Source: JAWXCB01 sp034440455
GTDB lineage: Bacteria; Bacteroidota; Bacteroidia; Chitinophagales; CAIOSU01
Direction of reading: 5' to 3'
Length of the DNA: 10,534 nt
Assembly (NCBI GenBank): GCA_034440455.1
Contig: JAWXCB010000032.1
Span: forward strand, 1 to 10,534
In this document: piece after piece, positions 5,660 to 10,534 of the stretch
Layout of the letters: each line of letters starts with the position of its first letter
Position numbering within the stretch: position 1 is the first letter of the stretch
The notes under the pieces: model-generated
What the model saw: the letters and a program-made list of their open reading frames with translations, nothing else
Told to the model about the DNA's origin: nothing
Database searches by the model: none
Program-made: the position numbers and the translations under genes

Positions 5660-8600
5660 TTACCTGAACAACACCAATTTTCTGTTCTGCACATCACCGC
5701 TTTCTGTGATAAGGCGATAGAAATACATTCCGTTTGCTAATGTGCCTGAACGGAATTTATTCGATTGCATCATTCCTGCTTTTACATTCCCCTCAAACAC
5801 ATCGCCCATAATTTTCCCTTCAAGGTTTACAATTTCCAAGCGTACGCGCGCATCTTGCGTAAGCGTAAATTCAATATTCACTTCTTCGCTAAATGGATTA
5901 GGATAGGCGTTAAGATAGATTCCGGTTTCATCCTCATTGCTTAATTGTTCTGAAATTAAAATTCCCGAATCCATTTTCGCCCTACTACATGGATTGCCCG
6001 GAACAAGCATAGCAATTAACGCGCTTCCGCTGCCTGATTGCCCGTCATGGAGGTTGTCGGTTTTGGGGTCACCAAACCATAGGAACGGAGTTGCGCCACC
6101 GCTGAACACGATACGTTGTAAATGAATTTCAAATGCGCCAGCGCCATCGCTGTAAGGAATTTCAAGGAAAGTAAGTTGCGTGAAGTTCACGCTGGAGAAA
6201 GTAGATAGTGGAATACAGATGGTAAACCAGTTTGTGCCCACATTCGCAGGAACATAGCTTCCGAGATTTACAGGACTACTTGATGCACCAAGCGGACGCA
6301 CTTGAATTTTGCTCCACTGTGCCGTGCCCAGCGCGTCACGCATTGTAATGCACATCTGGTTGTTGCCGCCTACAGTTACGTTTTGTTTCGGTCCGTAAAT
6401 GTTGTTGTTGGAATATCCCAGCTTCAGTTTTCTCCAACTCTTTGCGAGATTTACAACTTTCAAATAAGATGCTTCACCCGCGCCACCTTGTTGATGCGCG
6501 CAATAGCCCTGGCTGCAATAATCAATTGTACACAAGTCGCCATCCTCACAATCGGAGTTACTGTCGCAGCAATTCGGAATCGCAACATTGGAACATCCGG
6601 TTACAAGATTGCAAATGCCATCAATCGTACACGGGTCGCCATCATTACAATTTTTAGGCGAGTGAGAAATCACACCTGTTTGCGGATTGCAATAATCATT
6701 GGTGCAGGCATTGCCATCGCTGATACTTACAGGCGTGTAAACGCATTGTCCGTTTGTACACGCATCTGTAGTGCAGGGATTGTTGTCCTTGCATCCGCCT
6801 GTGCAAACACGCGGAGGATTACTACATGCGTAAGAACTGCTTGAGCCGGTAACGCTGAAATGCACGTTGTAAGAAACACCGGCAGCGCCTGTTGCATTCA
6901 AGCCGGAATATGCAGTTACAACCAACGTGTGATTTCCTCCTTGTGCAACCCACGGCTTGTAGCTTCCGGCATTATCACCCCAGAACGCATATGGAGCGCT
7001 GTTTTCAATTTTTGTCGTTGAGCCATTCAGCACAAACTTCACGCTGCCCGCAGGCATCTGGCAAAGGTTCGCGCGAATATTCACACGGCAATATTGCCCG
7101 CGGTCAATCACCAATCCTTCCGTGAGTGCGCTGATTTCGCCATAATTTCCTTCATACATCAGTGTTAATCCGGTGATGCCGAGATAGCAGGTGCAAGGTT
7201 GATTGCCTGTGTTGCCGCCCACGCAAATTCCGCAGCCGTCAATGAAAGCGGTACCGTTGCATTCGCCTGTGCAATCGAATATGCATTCAGCACAAATAGC
7301 TTCATCAGGATTATTAATCGTGAAAGTAGAATGGACTGAACATCCTGCATCATCCGTAACTGTTACAGTATAATCGCCCGGGCATAATTCATTAATCGTA
7401 TTCAGATTTGTTCCCTGCGCAATTGTTTGCTGTCCATTTCCCCATGTATAATATGCGTTTTGCGCACTGCTGCCGCTCACAGTTGCAGTTGCTGAACCAT
7501 CGCAGCACGGCTCATCACAACCGAACACAATGTTTGTAATAGCTCCTGATTCAAAGTATTTCACTACCATCATTCTCACGCCTGATGTGTTGATTGGAAG
7601 AAGCTGTACGCTGCCATCAGCCGCTGCCGGAATTGGTATTGTTTTCACTAAGTTGTTGAATCTGTCATACAACTCCACAATGCATAATCCACAGTTTGCA
7701 TCATCAAAGTCAATCACAGTGATTGAAAGCACGGTTCTGTCATTGTCAAATGCAAACGTGATTTCACCGCCTTCATCATTATCATTATCTGTTTGCACGT
7801 TGTCAATCGGGATAATCAAAGCGTTACCAACACCTACTTCGAGATCAGGGTCAGGCGAGCCGCTGCCGTTAGTATTAAATACATACGGACGTGTTACCGG
7901 ACCTGCGTTTGCTTTCGCATAAATATGAATGCCGTCATCCGCATATTGCTCGCTCACCATCGTTCCTGGCGCGAGACCTGCGAAATCAAGCAGGCAAAGC
8001 TGGTCTTGTGATGCTGCGCAGAAGCAGCCCATGTCTGTTTTTTCAATGTCAATATTCAATAAACCCGGAGTATGCGTGCATTGTCCGTTTGCACAAGCGT
8101 CTGTAGTGCAGGAGTTGTTATCATCACAGCTAACAGGAGTGTAGTAGCATTCTCCATCATCGCAATTATCAGTCGTACATTCATCGCTGTCGCTGCAATT
8201 AATCGGAACAAACTGACAAATTCCGTTTTCGCAAAAATCGTTTGTGCAATCATTTCCATCATGGCAATTCTCAGGGGAATAACTGCATGTGCCGTTATTA
8301 CATTTATCGGTAGTGCAGGCATCTTCATCATCACAGATTACGCCTGTGTGTGTGCAACTGCCATTTACGCAGGCATCAACCGTGCAGGGGTCATTGTCAG
8401 AACATTCCTGGATAAATGTCGCCTCGGCTTCATCATCTTCCAGCGGAGAGCCATCGTAATTTGCAGATTCTGAATCGCCATCGGTTTTGCTGCTTGCAGT
8501 GATTTCAGCAACATTTTTGTAATCCCCGGAGCCATTTACAGTTGCGGTGATTTGCAATGTTGCGGATTGCCCGTTGTTAAGACTTCCTATCGTCCAAGTA

Positions 8601-10534
8601 ATTGTTCTGTTTGCTTCTGTTGTTGCAGCACCGCCATTATCGCTGATATACGTGTATCCATTTGGCAGATAATCTTTCGCTTCAATGCCTGTCGCATCTT
8701 CCAATCCGTCATTTGTTACGGTAAGGACAAACGTCACCGTATTTCCCGGGCAGCCGCTTGGAGGGCTTACAATTTTTGAAATACGCAAATCAGCGTTGCA
8801 TACCAACGAGGCGATTGCAATTAAATCCTCTTCTAATTTATCAGAAGAAGAAATGGAATAATCGCCTTTGGTGAAATCAGCTTCGGGCGAAGGATATTTA
8901 TCCTGACCGGAAACTGCAATCACATTTGCTTCAGGCAATGTCGGATTCGGAATTCCAATTACAAAGACATGCGAACCCTGTGCCTTCACTGCATTTGCTG
9001 CGCCTGCTGCTTCAAGTAATGCCTGCGTTTCGATGCTGCTTCCGGTGCCTTGTGTTACGCCACCTTGCGCGATATTATAGGCGGTCGGCATTCCGTCAGT
9101 AAAGAAAAGCACAAGCGGAACAGTTCCTTCGGCTGTATTGATTGACTGTACTTCATTAAACGCATCTTCCCAGTTAGTATAAAAATCAGAGGAAGAATAA
9201 TCTTCAGGGTCATAACTTGTGTTGCTGCCGGAATTGTTGCCATCAGGTCCGATGTAACTCAGAAATCCTACAATGGAACCGGCATTCACTTCCTGAAGCG
9301 AAGTGGTTCCGTTAATCACCGCTCTTCTTGCTTCGCTGTTAAATTCTACAATTGCAACTCGTGAGCCTGTGCCGTTCAATGCGTTCAATACACCGTTAGC
9401 TGCGGCTCTTACCTGCGCACTGATGTTATTTGCGCCACCTTCACCCACAATTGAACCGGATTCATCCAGAATGAAAATCAAATCCAAGCCGCAATCGGGA
9501 ATGAGGTCGGGATTTATTGCGCTGCAAGGAACCGGAGTATATTGACATTGACCGCTATTGCAGATATCAGCAGTGCAGGAATTATTGTCGTTGCAAAGAA
9601 TAGGCGTGTTCGAGCAAATACCGTCATTGCAATCATCTGTTGTGCAGGAGTTGTTGTCGTTGCAATTAACAGGCGTATAAACACAGCCTGATTGCGCATT
9701 GCAGATGTCGGTTGTGCAGGAATTATTGTCATTGCAGATTACCGAAGTGTGCAGACATTCTCCGTTTTCGCAGGCATCAGTAGTGCAGGCATTGTTATCC
9801 TCACAATTTACGTTTGCACACAAGTCAATACAACCCTGGATTGGAGTGTTCGAGCAGCCGCCACTCACGCAAGCATCATTTGTGCAATCATTATTGTCAT
9901 TGCAATCCAGCGCAGTAAACGCGCATTGTCCTTCTGAGCAGGCATCGATAGTGCATGCGTCATTGTCGTTGCAGCTAACAGGCGAGGAGGCGCATTGTCC
10001 ATTCACGCAGTTGTCGGTTGTACAAGAGTTGTTGTCGTTGCAGCTAATCGCGGTGTACGCGCATTGTCCGTCTTGGCAAGCATCAGTCGTGCAGCCATCA
10101 TTGTCATTGCAGAACACCGGAGTGTAAGAGCAAATTCCATTGCCGCATATATCTGTGGTGCAATCATCATTATCCTCGCAATTTACATTGGCGCACAAGT
10201 CAGTGCAATCTTGAATTGGAGTGTTTGTGCATTGGTCATTGTCGCAGGCATCGGTAGTGCAATCGTTATTGTCATTGCAATCAACGGGCGTGAAAGCACA
10301 TTCTCCGTTTTCGCATGCATCGGTCGTGCAGCCATCATTGTCATTGCACGTAACGGTTGTGTGCCTACATTCTCCCGCTGTGCAAGCATCATCGGTGCAA
10401 TCGTTGTTGTCGTTGCAATCAATTGCATCATTTGAGCAGATGCCATCGGCACACGCATCAACGGTGCATTCATCGTTATCATCACAGTTTACGCCTTCAC
10501 AAAGATTTGTGCAGTTCTCTATTGCCGTATGCGC
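5660..10534 (-). CDS. Giant T9SS-secreted mosaic surface protein with vWA domain and Cys-rich arrays (N-terminus outside window)
   Basis: The frame is open from the window edge to TAA at 5660-5662: 1624 residues without a start, so the protein is larger. Order (residue 1 = codon at 10534): four-Cys array A (16-335); von Willebrand A domain (about 343-578) with intact MIDAS (DESGS at 357-361, YTNWEDAF, FFTDGMPT); DUF11/conserved-repeat domain (about 580-690); array B (710-824); a beta-sandwich with GGEITFAFD and VIDFDD (about 829-1008); a SprB-like repeat (about 1010-1080); a DCTGECNG...DGCGICVGG Cys motif (about 1085-1112); an Ig-like domain with LTLMYEG (about 1115-1229); array C (1247-1349); a carbohydrate-binding-like domain (about 1355-1512); and a type A T9SS sorting domain (about 1540-1624, AYPNPFSEEVNIEF, GMYFYRL, KLVLFR end). 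It is probably exported by Sec/T9SS and anchored at the surface. Adhesion or matrix binding is inferred. Confidence 0.96.
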   Translation of the reverse strand, partial: AHTAIENCTNLCEGVNCDDNDECTVDACADGICSNDAIDCNDNNDCTDDACTAGECRHTTVTCNDNDGCTTDACENGECAFTPVDCNDNNDCTTDACDNDQCTNTPIQDCTDLCANVNCEDNDDCTTDICGNGICSYTPVFCNDNDGCTTDACQDGQCAYTAISCNDNNSCTTDNCVNGQCASSPVSCNDNDACTIDACSEGQCAFTALDCNDNNDCTNDACVSGGCSNTPIQGCIDLCANVNCEDNNACTTDACENGECLHTSVICNDNNSCTTDICNAQSGCVYTPVNCNDNNSCTTDDCNDGICSNTPILCNDNNSCTADICNSGQCQYTPVPCSAINPDLIPDCGLDLIFILDESGSIVGEGGANNISAQVRAAANGVLNALNGTGSRVAIVEFNSEARRAVINGTTSLQEVNAGSIVGFLSYIGPDGNNSGSNTSYDPEDYSSSDFYTNWEDAFNEVQSINTAEGTVPLVLFFTDGMPTAYNIAQGGVTQGTGSSIETQALLEAAGAANAVKAQGSHVFVIGIPNPTLPEANVIAVSGQDKYPSPEADFTKGDYSISSSDKLEEDLIAIASLVCNADLRISKIVSPPSGCPGNTVTFVLTVTNDGLEDATGIEAKDYLPNGYTYISDNGGAATTEANRTITWTIGSLNNGQSATLQITATVNGSGDYKNVAEITASSKTDGDSESANYDGSPLEDDEAEATFIQECSDNDPCTVDACVNGSCTHTGVICDDEDACTTDKCNNGTCSYSPENCHDGNDCTNDFCENGICQFVPINCSDSDECTTDNCDDGECYYTPVSCDDNNSCTTDACANGQCTHTPGLLNIDIEKTDMGCFCAASQDQLCLLDFAGLAPGTMVSEQYADDGIHIYAKANAGPVTRPYVFNTNGSGSPDPDLEVGVGNALIIPIDNVQTDNDNDEGGEITFAFDNDRTVLSITVIDFDDANCGLCIVELYDRFNNLVKTIPIPAAADGSVQLLPINTSGVRMMVVKYFESGAITNIVFGCDEPCCDGSATATVSGSSAQNAYYTWGNGQQTIAQGTNLNTINELCPGDYTVTVTDDAGCSVHSTFTINNPDEAICAECIFDCTGECNGTAFIDGCGICVGGNTGNQPCTCYLGITGLTLMYEGNYGEISALTEGLVIDRGQYCRVNIRANLCQMPAGSVKFVLNGSTTKIENSAPYAFWGDNAGSYKPWVAQGGNHTLVVTAYSGLNATGAAGVSYNVHFSVTGSSSSYACSNPPRVCTGGCKDNNPCTTDACTNGQCVYTPVSISDGNACTNDYCNPQTGVISHSPKNCNDGDPCTIDGICNLVTGCSNVAIPNCCDSNSDCEDGDLCTIDYCSQGYCAHQQGGAGEASYLKVVNLAKSWRKLKLGYSNNNIYGPKQNVTVGGNNQMCITMRDALGTAQWSKIQVRPLGASSSPVNLGSYVPANVGTNWFTICIPLSTFSSVNFTQLTFLEIPYSDGAGAFEIHLQRIVFSGGATPFLWFGDPKTDNLHDGQSGSGSALIAMLVPGNPCSRAKMDSGILISEQLSNEDETGIYLNAYPNPFSEEVNIEFTLTQDARVRLEIVNLEGKIMGDVFEGNVKAGMMQSNKFRSGTLANGMYFYRLITESGDVQNRKLVLFR
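6488..6796 (-). repeat. Cys-rich array C: four repeats, one lacking a cysteine pair
   Basis: The units begin GCKDNNPC, SISDGNAC, NCNDGDPC and DCEDGDLC. The second has Ile in place of both the first Cys (codon 6722-6724) and the fourth Cys (codon 6668-6670), while the second and third cysteines remain. The third unit has a longer Cys spacing (DGICNLVTGC). An extra NCCDSNS linker precedes the last unit. The array lies between the LTLMYEG Ig-like domain and the carbohydrate-binding-like domain. Confidence 0.85.
8063..8407 (-). repeat. Cys-rich array B: five four-Cys repeats
   Basis: Exactly five units of 23 residues (345 bases) run from ECSDNDPC to THTPG, between the DUF11 domain and the GGEITFAFD beta domain. 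All 20 expected cysteines are present. The units are less alike than those of array A (for example CHDGNDC, CSDSDEC), suggesting an older array. Confidence 0.88.
9530..10489 (-). repeat. Cys-rich array A: 13 four-Cys repeats with a higher-order period
   Basis: Thirteen units of about 23 residues each have the pattern CNDNNxCTTDxC then NGxCxxTP. Linkers with two extra cysteines, of the form (Q/E)-x-C-(T/I)-(D/N)-LC-(A/E)-(N/G)-V, occur before unit 1 and after units 4 and 9. The array therefore reads linker, 4 units, linker, 5 units, linker, 4 units, and the unit after each linker begins NC(E/D)DN. This suggests block duplication of a linker-plus-units cassette. More units may lie beyond the window edge. 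Resemblance is to the Dictyostelium CTDC repeat family; disulfides and Ca2+ binding are inferred. Confidence 0.88.

Noticed and set aside
6302..6844. 180-codon plus-strand frame inside the large surface protein
   Set aside because: It lies wholly antisense to a frame with clear domains, and its composition (Ala/Ile/Arg/Thr-rich, no motif) is typical of an opposite-strand artefact.
9699..10435. Long open frames on the plus strand opposite the Cys arrays
   Set aside because: They are antisense shadows of repetitive codons: their own repeats are mirror products of the Cys-rich units, with no domains or plausible start context.
9530..10534. Evenly spaced similar DNA segments (about 66-72 bases apart) look like a CRISPR array
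   Set aside because: The period is a whole number of codons, the frame is open throughout, and the repeats translate to a four-Cys protein unit; the spacers are not unique sequence.

Overview
The window looks like Bacteroidota DNA of moderate GC content. The evidence is a type IX secretion (T9SS) C-terminal sorting domain, a SprB-type repeat, a choice-of-anchor-L domain and the cell-surface mosaic style typical of gliding or T9SS-bearing Bacteroidota. Ribosome binding sites are weak or absent. I cannot name genus or species; an uncultured lineage is possible.

Layout. Two giant secreted proteins, both on the minus strand, fill the two ends and run off the window. The left one (1..2855) has its signal peptide here and loses its C-terminus at base 1. 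The right one (5660..10534) has its T9SS C-terminus here and its N-terminus beyond base 10534. Neither has both ends in view. Both are mosaics carrying tandem arrays of a ~23-residue four-cysteine repeat (Dictyostelium CTDC type): three copies visible in the left protein and 22 in the right. The right protein also carries a von Willebrand A domain with an intact metal site, a DUF11 domain, a SprB-like domain and probable carbohydrate-binding-like domains. The two are most likely surface adhesins or matrix proteins.

Between them lies a small-gene region (2856..5659). It holds a NYN/LabA-type putative RNase (minus), a divergent SpoU/TrmH-type RNA 2'-O-methyltransferase (plus), a small winged-helix-like protein (plus), a 26-residue single-pass membrane peptide overlapping it by GTGA (plus), and a small HTH protein with an Asn/His tail (minus). 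The winged-helix gene ends in an exact T_TTT_TTA heptamer in the right phase, so a -1 frameshift would join it to the membrane peptide as a 120-residue protein. This is the most unusual feature of the window.

Non-coding stretches hold a nested palindrome resembling a small MITE around a REP-like hairpin (3013..3114), an AT-rich degenerate inverted repeat between the NYN and methyltransferase genes, and several short hairpins. I saw no tRNA, rRNA, CRISPR array, transposase or integrase. The small genes do not form one obvious pathway; the NYN protein and methyltransferase share only a link to RNA metabolism.
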